A stretch of DNA of 64,000 nt from the NCBI GenBank assembly GCA_036877525.1, contig JAZGTH010000005.1, positions 10,270,001 through 10,334,000 of the forward strand, given 5' to 3'. This document shows positions 50,959-63,665 of this stretch, one piece after another. The position numbers and the translations under genes were made by a program. A model generated the notes under the pieces. The model searched no databases. It was given only the letters and a program-made list of their open reading frames with translations, and was not told the origin of the DNA. Positions within the stretch are counted from its first letter, which is position 1. The number at the start of each line of letters is the position of its first letter. This DNA comes from Chromobotia macracanthus. Taxonomy: Eukaryota > Chordata > Actinopteri > Cypriniformes > Botiidae.

Positions 50959-51283
50959 TGAACAGGGTTCAACGTTGTTTTTTAAATAAACGTTGCCTAA
51001 TCTCTTAAAATTATCAAAAACATTCTTGCAGTAACATTAGTAAAACATTTTTTAACATTATATATCAAATACAAAAACAATTATTCTGGAGTAGTTACAG
51101 AATTAAAAAAATGTTTAAATAATGTTCCTACAACCAAGCAACGATGTAAAAAACTTTAAATGTTCCTTGAAAATAAATTTCCTTCCTTTAAAAATAACAT
51201 TTTTCACTTTTTTGTTACTTGTTTTGTTTAACATTTTGTTAAATGTTAGGGAAACGTTTTGCTACTTTAAGTCATTAGCCGGG
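50959..51283 (-). mobile_element. CCCAGCTAAC-family MITE, diverged
   Basis: The left end is reduced to GAACAGGGTTCAACG; the right end TCATTAGCCGGG is mutated. The interior keeps AAAATTATCAAAAACATTC, ATATATCAAATAC and AACCAAGCAACGATG in family order. Confidence 0.6.
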
Positions 51284-52156
51284 TAGGCAGCTCACTAACT
51301 TTTAGAGTTTATTAAAGTTGATGATTTAAGTTTGGGTTAAAACACCAGGTTGTAGATTAATTCAGGCCTTCGTAATTGCTCCACTGCTGTAAAATCTAAT
51401 TAGAATTTAAAGCTGTTGTTATGATTTAGTCAATTTGTAAGAGCTGGTAATTAGTCACAATGTAGGTGATAATTGAAGTAGCGGTAAACCAATATTTTGG
51501 ACTGTATAATTAAAGCACTACAGGACAAATATTGGAATTAGACATTTTGCATTTCAACACGTGCTTTCGGTGCAGGAAATGACAAACGGCTGCAGCCTCT
51601 GATGACTCATTGGAGAGCAATTATGTGCGAGGATCTCACAGATAAAGATGTGAAGCTGATAGTCATGTGAAGCTTCTAATGATAAAGAAGAGAGCAGAAG
51701 AGTTTCTTCAGGGAACGTCACAAGCCATCAAGACATCTCGGCTAGACAAATAAGAATTGCAATGTTCCCATGTGTACTTCGTGGAATCAAAGCGGAAAAC
51801 AGACAGATCTTTTAGGTTTTATGGTGCACTGCGTTCTGTGTCTTACTGTTTACTTTAAAATGTGCCCGCCCTTTCTCTGCCTGCACACCTTCTGTCTCTC
51901 TCACTCGGCATGACTGCGGTGTCATTTTTTTGATATTTCTCTCAAACGGTGTGTGAAATGAGAGGATCAGTTACTCCAGGAAGAAGCAGATGCACTTCCA
52001 ATGAATCCCTCATGCGGAATCCACCGATCCATAGCTTTGTCCCATTTCGAAGGTAAACGAGCTCCTCTCTCCACCAGAACGATGAAGCAAAACTCACTGA
52101 AACGTCTTTATAAGAGTGCTGAAGAGCAGTGTTGTGGATATTTACATCTATACATC

Positions 52157-52252
52157 TCACAGTGCATTTGAAGTATGCCTTGTTTCAGTTTGTTTCTTTC
52201 CCATGATCGAACCCACAACCTTGTCGTTGCAAGCACTATACCTTATAAGATA
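52157..52252 (-). mobile_element. tRNA-derived SINE fragment
   Basis: TCACAGTGCATTTGAAG, then GATCGAACCCACAACCTTG and GTTGCAAGCACTATACC give body, reverse B box and reverse head. The far tail is absent. Confidence 0.6.
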
Positions 52253-52559
52253 AAGGAATAAAGATCTGTCAGTTTATAATATAAAGGAAAATGTTATTTT
52301 TAGACATTACAATATTGCATTACTTGTTTTGGTTTTAAATAAATAGTAATGGTCATTAAATTGAAAGTAATACGTTACCTACATAAAATTGATGTAAATT
52401 TATCAAGTAATGTTTTACTGTATTTGTCATTCGAAAAATGTAATCTGATAGTGTAATGCGTGTTGCTTGCAATCTGTTACCAGCATGTATCGAATTTTGT
52501 TGCTTTGTCGCCATTACAAGTTTTTAGAGTTCTAAAGTTCAATGGCTCATGTTATCATG

Positions 52560-53380
52560 GGTAAAGATGCTGTAATTGGGCTTTGAGTGCTATGTCTGGC
52601 CATGTTGCTCACTGTTTTGTGCTGTATTGATTTAGCAGTGGGAACGGCACTTGTCGAGGTGCTCGAAGCGCCACAGCGAGGCGTCTAATCCTGGGGTTGG
52701 GGCTCTGCTCAAATGGGGCAGCCTGTAATCCCCCATACTGTCGGTGGCACGGAGAGCTGGGGATGATTCCCGGCTTAAAAACGAACACGATACTCTTTCA
52801 TCAAGTTATTTATTCTTTTCATTGGGGCTCCGCAGCAGGGATTAGATTGAGCCATCTTGTCTTTTGTTTTGAGTTTGTCCTTTCTTCTCTCAGGCAGCTG
52901 CTGGATCGATGGAGAGGTGGAGTCTCAGGTGAACAGACTGGCTCTTCCCTCCCGCACTTTTTCCTTTCTCCGATGCACTACATTCCCATCAAAGCGTGTT
53001 TGATAGGTCACGCCTGTTCTGGCGTCTGTCCCCGTGCAACTTTTAATCATCTCTCCCTTGTTTTCATGGTTAAAGTAAATAAACCATTTTCCTTTCCTTG
53101 TATTTTCCTTGTATTTATTTGTACGATTTGCTCTCGCTCTCCACGACAGCCGAATGCGATTGATTGCCCGCGCTTCACTTGCGGAGATGTTGCACCCCTT
53201 AAAGACATCAAACATAGTTTGGCTTGAATTCAAACTGCTGCCTTCCCTCAAAGGTGTCGGATTTAAATTCAACACATGCTCATCAGCACCCATCTGTCAG
53301 GGATCTCACGCCTGCCTGTGTTTAGATAAGAAATCTCTGAATTCGTGATGAGGAACGGCGAAAAGTAAGTCAAATGGCAA
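52560..53380. other. Low-copy, relatively GC-rich non-coding block
   Basis: No repeat recognised. It holds the longest non-TMEM132 ORF of the window (52697-53227, plus strand, 176 codons), overlapped by a minus-strand ORF at 52925-53293. The peptide is unlike known families. Confidence 0.25.
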
Positions 53381-54127
53381 AACAAATACACGCCCATCAG
53401 ATGCTGGCGACAGCAAGTGTGTTTTAATAAAAGAATCAGACTTCTTTGTACCAAGGCAATCATGCTAAACAGTTTCTGAATAAATAACACAGAGCGGTGA
53501 AATCCAAAGCAGTCGGAGCTCGTCTCCGTACTGCTGGCCTCTTCTCTGCTTGATTTCATTAAAGCAGTTTGTCTGGACTACTTACTTGTACCGCTGATCC
53601 AAAGTTGACCCTGCCTTGACCTCGCCTCTTACCCTTTGCCTCTCCACCTCATTAATGTGCCAAGGACACGATTGCAGTTTTTTCCAGCGCGCACATGGTT
53701 TCTTACGCTGCTGCCTCTTTGTCAAAAGCATCGCCCCACAGGTCAGTGCACTATTGAGTTCTGTTAGTATCTTTTTGTAACAAACTCTCTTAGCACTGTC
53801 AGAAACCCCAGGCGCATAAAGGTCAACCTGGACACGTATGAAGTGTGTCTGATACTGCCGCAGCGCTTGTCTTTATACTTACAGGTCAGACACAGACAAT
53901 GTTTTGGCGTGTTTTTTCTCTATTTAGTTCACTGCAGTAGTTACAGGGCTTTGTTGTCAAGGTGCTGTTTGTCATCCCTTGTGGCTCTGAAATGCGTTGT
54001 TCTGACTTCTGACAGTTGTAGTCTAAGAGGAAACATGTAGCTTTTAGAGACAGCTCTGAACATTTCAGTATATTGTTGTTATCTGTGTTACTTGATATGT
54101 CACAAATATTTTTAAGAGATAGGAAGT

Positions 54128-54225
54128 ATTATATATATTCATACACACAAACACATACATACATACACCAATAAAAAAAAATATATATATATATGTATAT
54201 ATGTGTGTATACAGTACACATATTA
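54128..54225. repeat. Mixed AT / CA / TACA microsatellite region
   Basis: TATATAT, CACACA, four CATA units, an A run and a second TATATA tract follow each other. Confidence 0.85.
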
Positions 54226-54954
54226 AAGTTATATAATTGAAAAATAGGTTATATATTAAATTGCCTTGTAGTTATTCCTGTTTTTGGATAATCCTGTGAA
54301 TTACCATCATCACATTTGACTATTTTCTCTTTTCATTTGAAGGTTGCTGGACATAAACCGATGAAATTATTCATAACAATTGGATGATAAGTCTGGCATG
54401 AGTGTGAAAACAGCATTCACATTATGTAACACTTAAATTAAAAACAAGACTTGACAAAGGAAGATAAAATTGCTGATATAAACACACATGTAACTGCACA
54501 TCAGTTCAATTCTGTATTATGTATTGTGGCAAGTTGATGTAAATGTATTATGTCATTGCCTAGCAACCATAGCATCTTGGAAAAACAGGAAGCAGAGTTT
54601 GTATCAATCTTCATTCATCCTACCCAGCCCTAATAAGTGTAGGTGAAACAGATGGTTCTATAACATAACATATGGTTCTATAGAACATATAGTGGAAAGA
54701 ACATCACCAGTGTATGTTATCACCAGTTATGTTTGAACATAAAAAAGTTGAGTAGATTAAACAATTTCTTTATCTTATTAGCTCTGTACTTGTACTCTGC
54801 ATAATGACAATAAAGTTGAATGTAGATGAATGAAGATCTAATCTAATCGTATTTTTTTATATTGGTCTAAAATGTATGCATGATTTTTTTTTGCTATTCC
54901 TCATTTATTTTTTGAAAGTATTGAAAATTATTAAGGAAAGAACGAGAAAAGGAA

Positions 54955-55030
54955 TCTGGACCGGACACTTGCAAGATTCAAACCTGCACCTCCCAAATGA
55001 GCACCACAGCTTAACGTGTCTGGCGTGTGA
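54955..55030 (-). repeat. Possible tRNA-like SINE head
   Basis: The minus strand reads GGTGCAGGTTTGAATCTTGC, containing a B-box-like GGTTTGAATC, preceded by TTAAGCTGTGGTGCTCATTT. No convincing A box, so only weakly supported. Confidence 0.3.
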
Positions 55031-56105
55031 GCACTTAACAGTCTTGTACTAGTAAGGACTCCTCACTGCTGACATTTTCCTTCCCTACAGCATCACATCA
55101 ACATCTGAAGTCGAATGCCCTTTAAGAACAGAGGGTATTATTTCTGTCTTGCAGTGCAGTCGCTCTCTGTATCTTCAGCTACGGTAGAATACGAGGCCGT
55201 GGAGACTGTGGCACTTCTAGTTGGTGTTAGCGATATGAAGTGCTGCGGGTTGGTTTGGATTAAATTGCCACCCTGGATTTGTACACTACGTCTTATCACA
55301 TAAGGCCAGCCCAGCCTCACTGACAGCCCTCTTTACTGTCTCCAGGCTCTCGGTTGGCAAAACAACTACCAGCCCTCGTGTTTCTCTGCCCGATAAGATG
55401 GGCAGGGGTATACGGTCCAGGGTGAGAGAGGTGGGTTAGGAACACACATGAGAGATTACAGATGCGGCCAGTATGCCAATATAAAGTATAAGTGGACACC
55501 ATAGAACTAACTCACTATTATCTTCTGTATTGATCAGGGTTTGTGGAGTTTGGGGGTGGGGCAGAGCAGCTGATATAAATCATAGTAACAGATTTAAACC
55601 CTCCATTGATGTTAGGGTGTGGGAGGGCCAATGTTTATCATTAACAATGACAGTTCCTCTAAATAATTTTTCCCACCGTTTTTAATTCATTCTATAGCCA
55701 TACCCGGTGACCGCTATGGCTCGTTTACGATTGCGTAACCGCTCAAGGCCACGCTAGACATTTAAGATTCATACGCCACTCACACAAATTAAATAACGTG
55801 TGATCGATGCTTAAATCCATCCAATGATCGTGTGTTGCCATGCTTTACAAATCCTCCTTTTTATTGGGGATGAGAGCTTGTCATATCAGCATTAGTGCAC
55901 ATGGAGATACGAGCATAAAAAACGCAAGGATGATTACAGAACGCAAGAGCAGTAGACAGATTACAATGAATTAATATGTAAATGCATCTTACAAATTAGT
56001 GTGTTGTGCACACGTAGGAATATTCAGGCATGAAAAATCTAATAACGTTGCTGGTGAATGAAATTAGAGATTTGACCAGTGGACTTGCAACGGGGCGCAA
56101 AGCTT

Positions 56106-56131
56106 TCTCTCTGTTTTTTTTTTTTTTTACT
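56106..56131. repeat. T-rich homopolymer
   Basis: About eighteen T in a row, inside a T-rich stretch. Confidence 0.85.
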
Positions 56132-56819
56132 TTAAATCATGTTAATTCATTTTCTCTTTCCTGTTAATGTTTACACAACATATCACACAGCACTTACCTT
56201 ACTTTGGACTATTAAAAGCAATACAGTAATGTTTATATTACAATTAATAATATTATTACCATTTATATAGTCAGATCAAAGTGTTTGAAGGCGTTTTTCA
56301 ATGTTCTTTACATTGCTTTAAAAATAACAGTTACAATAGTACAGTGACAGGCACATTTTGTGTATTTTTTATTTGTTCCTGTTAACTGTTGTTTGGTTAC
56401 TCTTTTCAGTCCATTAGTTAACAAATCCTCAGTAAACACAGAATGAATGTCGCAGGCACGGATCCTTCCGTGTTTGTTACAAACAGGATTACTCAGATCA
56501 ACAAGTCAATTAAAGTTCATGTAACTTAGTGAGTCAGTCCATTTCCCCAGTTTGACACATTTACGGTGTATCACTGCATAGATCAAACGGATTGGTTAAG
56601 AATGCAATACGAGGTCATTACCTCATATTTTGTCATTTTATTTTGTTGTAGTTCTGTACTGTCAAAGATTTTCTCTTAGAAAACACCACTGGGCTTGATT
56701 TACATACACAGATCTGTACATAAATGACACACAGACAAACATGCACTTTTGTTATTCCATTATATAGATGTAATCGCCCAGATTATGGCCTAACATCATA
56801 CTCTGCCTTGATAGTTAAA

Positions 56820-57720
56820 TTTCTGCTGACGTTTGCTCAAGCTGCCCATTAAAATCTTCATCCCTGAGAGACAGCATTTGTGGCTTGGACTGAATTGCTC
56901 TTAGGGGTGTGTTTGATTTAAGCCCAATTTACTGTCCTGCATATGAGGCCCGTGGCCTTGCGTTTAAGCCCTGTCATTGATTAAATGTCAGTGTTGGTGG
57001 ATCCGTGTAAATTACAGCGGGACTCTTCCCTCAAACTGGGGAGGACACGATACCTCAAAGGCAAAGTCGTGGGTTTGCGTTTATGCAAATTGCTCCACGC
57101 ATGTAATATTCACCCATGGCTTGAAAAGACGTTGTGTGCTATTATAGTAATGATGTTTGTGCTGAAATATGAGGAAAAGTTTTTTGATGTTCCTTTCGCA
57201 GCTCCTAAAATAATCGCGGCCTCGCATGCTCCTCGTTGCCAGCATGAGCTCATTTTCTGTAATAAAACCTGCATGCTATAACATGTTAAAATGTCTTTCT
57301 CTTTATGCTGGAGGTGCTGTTTTCTTCTGGATCTCCTGTTGACTGTCTCTTCTCAGGGGAGGGAAAAGGAACGCGGCCTCCAGCCCTGTCAACGGCATGC
57401 GTTCCTTTCCATAACAATGCCTTTGGCCACTATTAGCGTAGCCGGCGAACAATCCATCAATTTAGGTAAAATTGTTCAAGCGGTCCTGCCGCTGTGTACG
57501 CATATGTAATGGGCTTATGAATGTGGTGTTACGTGGTGGCAGCGCTGCAGAAATCTGCATATGTAAAAAGACACATCCCTAAATTACATTTGACTTTGCA
57601 TGAGCGCATTAATCAGTGCAGGAGCGCGAGAACGTGCACATCCGCAACTCAGTGCCATGGCTCAAAATGGCTCGCCCCTCAATAAACTAAATGACATTAT
57701 AGGTGTCTCGTATGGCAATT
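56820..57720. other. Low-copy non-coding block, candidate conserved element
   Basis: No repeat recognised. Stretches such as GCAAATTGCTCCACGCATG and GCGCATTAATCAGTGCAGG look like low-copy regulatory sequence rather than transposon debris. This rests on composition only. Confidence 0.25.
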
Positions 57721-59719
57721 GAAAACAGTCCATTGCTGTGGATGTGTTCAGCATACAGGCATTTGGTCGTGCTGGAGTGTGTCCAATATTGAGATACTCG
57801 TGCTTAAAAGAAGGAAGAAGAAAACACTAGCAATGCAAAAACTAAACGCAGGTAGAAGTGCAGTCCTAACCAGATGTCTTAAGGTGGCTGGTCAGGACTC
57901 TCATTGCATTTAGTTGCATTTAGTTAGGACATGCTGTCAGATATAAACAGTTCCAAGTTAATCAATATTGTCTCCACCTAATATTTTGCTAATGAACTAC
58001 TGAATCAAATGAATGTGGGACTGAATGGTCTATGTCAGGCCCCACTGCGCACACACACTTTACTAAAGGCAATCGATAGCCGGCTGACAAAAGGTCATTT
58101 TCTTCTCTTTGCTCAATGTTCACACCCAACATCTCGTTCTGGTGAGTCAGTTAAAGGTAGCATGTAATTCTGTGTGTGATTCTGTGATGCTGTGGAAGTT
58201 CATAACATTACAGCAGTTTGTTAATTAAACCAAATTTTGCCTAACTTTCAGGAACAGTATCTTTTATGGAAATGGCTTCAGGAGATGGTAATAATGTTTG
58301 TTAATTTTGTTAATAATGTTTGAAGAATAACAAAACAATAATATTAACTTCAGTAGTAAAGCACAGCTTTAATTTATAAGTTGAGTGCTTGCTCATTTTA
58401 GGTTCATTTGAATTTAGACATCAGCATATGCAGTGAGGTTGACTTTGGAATTACGTCCATAATAGATATTTGAAATAATCTAATTCCACCTGTTTGACTC
58501 AGTTAGTTCAATTTTAGGCTGGTTTCTAACATCGGCCAATCAGAGTGCCTGTATATACTGCCCCTCCCCAATTCCCACCATGACCTCATTGAGAACATGT
58601 TGAGCTCAAGGGAGGTAAAGAAGATGCTAATTTCCTCTAAAGCCATTTCCATTGCTGTTACTGTTGGACAGTGTTATTTTTAAATTACACTCTGTTTGAT
58701 CTTGTATTTCTCAATGTTTGTTTTGTTTTATATTTGTACCCTTAAATATTTTCCTGGCAGAATTTTTTCCTGCCTCCTCTGAGAAAACACCCCTGCCAGA
58801 GACCGATGTTGCCAAAGAAATAAAACCAATGTCAACAGACCGGCCTGCATATGGAGCGAAAGATCCCTGGAGCCTGGGCGTCTGTGTACGGATGCGGCCC
58901 TTGTAATGACTCGTACTAGGGACAAGCAGTTTGGGGAGAGAACAGCGCAACATGTTTTGCCATTAGATCTGGTTCTTTTAATTAGCATGAGTATGTTATG
59001 CTTGAGAGCTTCCAATTACCCATTGACGGCTTGTTCTCGTAACGTGCGAAGGATAGATCATCAGTCACAGAACTCACAACAACACAGAACTCCGATCATT
59101 TGGATTCCTCCCACACTCAGAACGAACGGAATGCCATCGTGTTTCATGACCAGAAAGATGGAAGTTAATGGGGAAAAAATTGGAAACATATGGCGAGGAA
59201 ATTAATCAAGTTAAATTAAAATGAAGTGCTGTGGAGGTGTAAGAAGGTTTCTCTCGAATTAGCGTGTGGCTCTCGTGAGTACACCCGTATTTGCATACCT
59301 GATGCACGCGTGCTTAACACTTACAGTACATGCATCCCATGTGAGCCATACTCAATTATATTGGCTCATGCAGAGCATGAATCAGTGGCGATAATGACAG
59401 GTCTGATTCTTCACTGTAGCATAATGAAAATGATTCGTCATATGGCCGTGTTTTCACTTATTGTGTTTTCTGCTGTCGTACATGCCGCTATGCCCATGAG
59501 GGCTACAGATGTGTGTTGAATGGCTTCAGTTTTAGTATTCATCAATGAGGCAGCTCAGAAAGAAATGTACGCCCATGTAAACAAGCGCCGACATGTTTCT
59601 TCAAGAGTGTTTTAGGTATTTTAGCCTCATTAAATCATTTCTGCTTTATTCAACCCTCTTTCTGGCCTGTTTACTGTGGGATCTTTGTGCGATTTTAGCA
59701 AGAGGACACTCTTAGGCCT

Positions 59720-59775
59720 GCTGAAAACAACAAAAACAGCTTAAACCATCCTAAGGTGGTTAGACGTCGTTGACT
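59720..59775. repeat. Fragment of a CTGGT-type fish repeat
   Basis: GCCTGCTGAAAACAACAAAA, CAGCTTAAACCATCC and AAGGTGGTTAGACG follow the order of a CTGGT-rich teleost repeat. Confidence 0.35.
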
Positions 59776-59820
59776 TGCTGTAGATTCACTCTGCACACTT
59801 TTTTTGACTGGTTCATCTGG

Positions 59821-59880
59821 CATTTACATTTTTGCATTGGTTTTTATCCAAAGCGACTTACAGTGTATTTAAAATAAATG
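59821..59880 (-). repeat. L2/SINE-type 3' tail fragment
   Basis: CATTTACATTTTTGCATTGG then TTTTTATCCAAAGCGACTTA and CAGTG. Only the tail is present; a TA microsatellite follows. Confidence 0.55.
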
Positions 59881-59887
59881 TATTATT

Positions 59888-59915
59888 TGATATATATATA
59901 TATATATATTTATAT
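59888..59915. repeat. (TA)n microsatellite
   Basis: About eleven TA units with one T interruption. It is followed by three repeats of TTTCTGTGATG. Confidence 0.85.
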
Positions 59916-61360
59916 GATGTTTCTGTGATGTTTTCTGTGATGCTCTTCTGTGATGTTTCTGATCTCTGCTTTATTAATTTAAATCATCTTTTTGTTTATA
60001 ATCACTTGTTCACACAGTGGCAAAAGTTAAAAACATTATAACAATTATATATAATGTCTGTTGTAAACATTTCCAGTATATTTGTATCAAAAATAAGGTT
60101 GGACGCAAAGTTTTCACTCATCATACTGTTGCTATTCCAAGACGCTTTTAAGTGTAGACGTACTCAAGCCGTCACATTCAGTGTAGACAGACTGTTAGTC
60201 TGGTTTAATCTGTTTTTATTTTTCTGGGTTACCGGGCAACCCAGATGTGCAGTCTCGCACACATATGGTACGGGTTTATCCACACTTCAAAGCTAAGCCT
60301 GAAACACACATGATGCTAGCTGTTGAGGTGACTCTGCTAGCTGCCCATCTACCAAGGTTTGGTTGAGATAACTTGGTTTATTTCTGTTCCAGGTCTGCGT
60401 TGGTTGATAACGTAGCTACTGAGTTTGGAAGTCTGATGATATCTGGCTAATGGACCTAAGTGATGTTCTTACCTGGGTTCCTCACCCAAGGGCAATCATT
60501 CTCCTCAGCTTCCATATGGTCCCACAGCTTCACGTTTTTCTTAAACCTCTTAAGTTGCCATTAATATTACATCACTGCCTGAAGGTCAATGAGAACATGT
60601 TGTAAGCAGTGAAGGTGGACTGTGCTTTCTGGCACTTTTCTGTGGAATTTTGCGTTAGACGTTGTTCGTATCTCCTGCATGAATTCAAGGCTCCTGATGG
60701 AATGTTCATGGTGATTTGTGCAGGTAGAAGTTGCTGATGACCTCCAAACATTTGTGTGCTCAGGGCAATTAAAAGTCAGAGACAAACGCAATAAAAGCAA
60801 AGCGAAAATTTATATCTTCATCACTTTGTATGTTATTGTGTAACTTTTTAGCTCTACGCCAAAATGAGCCAATTTAGCCTTCTCCTTAGAGGCTTCTGTC
60901 TGGAGATTCTTCCTAAACTGTTTATCTTGCTGATGGTGCACATTTAAATTACCAAACAGCATTCTTGTTTAATTTCTGTTTCTGAAGAAAAAAACATATT
61001 CAGAGAGAAACGAGCACAGTTGGATTTTATTTCTTCTACTCCAAGCTTTAGTTTTTTTGCAGCATAAGTGGATATTTTGTATAAAAAAATCTCTTGATAA
61101 ACTTTTGCTACAGAATTGTTCAAGACAAAAAGTTGAGGTCTTGAACTGTTTGAGCACTGTGCTTGTCTGCGCATCAGAGCTTTCTGCCGCTCTTGGATGT
61201 TTGATGAGAATGGCTGTTATGGATTGCAGCGAAAAGTATACAGGAAGCTGACATAAAGATTCCAGAAATAATTCCATGGTAGTTGTCATCTGTTATTGAC
61301 TAACTCATCTGCACCACACACACATTCTACTCGCCAGGATATGGGCATTGAGCTATGGGT

Positions 61361-61362
<2 letters not shown>

Positions 61363-61405
<43 letters not shown>

Positions 61406-61440
61406 TCTCTTTCTCACACACACACACAAACACAGACAGA
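61363..61440. repeat. Compound (TC)n / CTTT / (CA)n microsatellite
   Basis: A TC run, three CTTTCT units, then a CACACA run. Short ORFs rich in Ser-Leu or Val-Cys over it are artefacts of the repeat. Confidence 0.95.
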
Positions 61441-63479
61441 CCAACACTGTGTGAAAAATATCCACGTTAGTGTTCGAAATGGGATGTTACTTAGCTGTAC
61501 CATTGTCATGAACAGCTCAGTCCGCCCCTTCAATAGAATCCGTCTTGACCGTAAAGAGATTACTGTGCAAAGAATGCTACAAATGCTATACACTTGGAAC
61601 ATATATCATCTGACTGACATTTTATGACCATTGATGTCTTTCAGATGATATGTTACATACACTTTCTTTCAGTTCTTCAGTTCAAGTTTTGCACACTATC
61701 TAGACCTACTGCTGGACAATTCAGAGATAAACCAGCAGTTAGATCTTTGTTTTTCTACCCCAAGCCCTTTTCTCCAGTGTGAGTGTATATTTTGTATAAG
61801 GATGAAGTAAATCGTTTTGGTGTTTGCCTCAAAAGAAATGTTTCGGTATCTTTAAAAAGATATTGAGCCAACAAATCTGACAACTCCATCGTTATAATAA
61901 TCGTTCATTAAAGGCTGCCAAACACACCACGGTTTCTCTCAGCAGGAAAACACAGGCTGTATATTAACTTTTGGAGATAGTCATTGCTAATCTCTGTGTG
62001 TCTTGAATGTCTTGCATGTCTCTCATCCTTTTCTCCTTTATTTTGACTCTGTGAACTCCGTCTTTAGACCATAAACTTCCTTAGTGAGCATGAGGCGGGT
62101 CACAGCCCCATGCCAGCACTGTGATTGAGTTTCATGCTTAGCCTGTTGGGGGTCCTGAGAGCCCTGCGTTGCCTTTGAGAGGAGAACGAGTAGAAGAGAT
62201 GACTGGCAAATCCTCCAGCAGGAGGGGAAGGGCTTGCCTTCGGCGTGGCTGTTTCCCTCAGTCATCCTCAACCTGTGAAATGAAATTCCTCCACAGCTTT
62301 GCTCAAAGCTGACGTGCCAACTGCCATTACCTTGCGGTCTTTGGCTTTTATTTCCCCGAGCTGTGAGGAGCCAACCACAGTGGCTTTGTAGTCAAATTGA
62401 TTCCATTCGTTTGATGTATCATTGTTGTCAGTGCTAAGCAGATCACCACTGTGCATGAATATATACACCCTAGAGTCTGAACAATGCAGGGCATTTCCAT
62501 TTTCTACCCTGTTTTTATCCCACCCCCTCGTTTCTTGCCTTTATACACACGGTGTGTAAAGTAAGGCAGACGCACTGTCTTTTTGAAGAGCCTCTGTTTT
62601 GGAATCTTCTGTCAAAGAACCTTTTTGAAAGATTGAAATTTCACCTTCCCCACTTTAAATATTAATTCTCCACCTTACGCCTCAGAGTCCTTTGTCATCA
62701 GAGCTGTGCGTTTCAGCAGATTCTCACTCCCTCCGACGGCTGCCGTAGAACGTACGTGCGAGTCTATCTCGGCAAAATAGCGCTTCTTTGGCTTTCTCTG
62801 CATTTTGATACGTTTTGACATAACACTCCATTCATACCAAAGTTGAGCGCTTGAATGCCTGTCTCAACTCTCAAAGACTTCACAGAAGAACTCTCACCAA
62901 GACGTCTCACTTTACATTCCTGTTTTCACAAAGGGCTTTGAAAATACATACCTGCTATTTTCACATCTACAGTACTGGCCTTCTAACCTCTGCTGCATAA
63001 TACAGCTCTGTCGAGTTTGACTGAGGAGTGCAGAACCTCATATATTAACAGATGGATTGGTCAGTGGATTTAGACTTAAGTGAACTTAAGTACACTTAAA
63101 CTTATTTAATTGATTAGTGTTAGCTTTTGATACATCAGGAGCATTCCACAATGGTGAAGACGTGCACGGCTCCCTCTACTGGACACACCCTGACCCAACA
63201 TTTCAAGACTTGATGGCTTTTTAATCTTCTTTTGTGGATCTTAACTGTTTAATCTAACAGGGCCCACACCGCATTCAGTGAGGCCTTGAAAAAGTCAGTA
63301 TTTGTCAGGGTAATGTGTTGTTAAATGCATCAAAAGTGTTAGCTGTTTTTCTCCCAGAATGCCTCTGTGACACCAGAGCCTTTTAGCTGCCTGACACAAT
63401 TCACTAGATCCATTAGCAAAACAAAATGGCACTTGCTTTAATTAGTCTAAGTTTAACCGATACTGGTCCCAGTTTAGAC

Positions 63480-63665
63480 TTGCATGAATTTCCATGCTGG
63501 TTAGGGCTGGTGAATGCTAGTTAGTGCTGGTTTGGTGCTGGTCTGGCTGGTGAACCAACATAGCTATGCAAAGAATGGCTAGTGAAACTGGTCATCCAGC
63601 ATAGGCTTTCTGAGGTAGTTGGTTCACCAAGGATATGATGCTGGTTAAGCCAGGTAAAAAGCCTT
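63480..63665. repeat. CTGGT-rich foldback repeat
   Basis: GCTGGT words recur (TGCTGGTTAGGGCTGGTG, GTGCTGGTTTGGTGCTGGTC). GCTGGTGAACCAAC near 63546 pairs with GTTGGTTCACCAA near 63618, giving a stem. Confidence 0.5.

Noticed and set aside
9628..51283. CRISPR-like array from recurring AACGTT blocks
   Set aside because: The blocks are parts of dispersed transposon copies kilobases apart in both orientations, in a vertebrate genome.
58761..58902. Possible extra exon with acceptor-like TTTTCCTGGCAG and an open frame to PWSLGVCVRMRPL
   Set aside because: The peptide does not resemble the TMEM132 segment expected after exon B and the donor TT|GTAATG is weak.
61355..61627. Ser-Leu repeat protein ORF
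   Set aside because: The repeat is simply translation of a (TC)n microsatellite.
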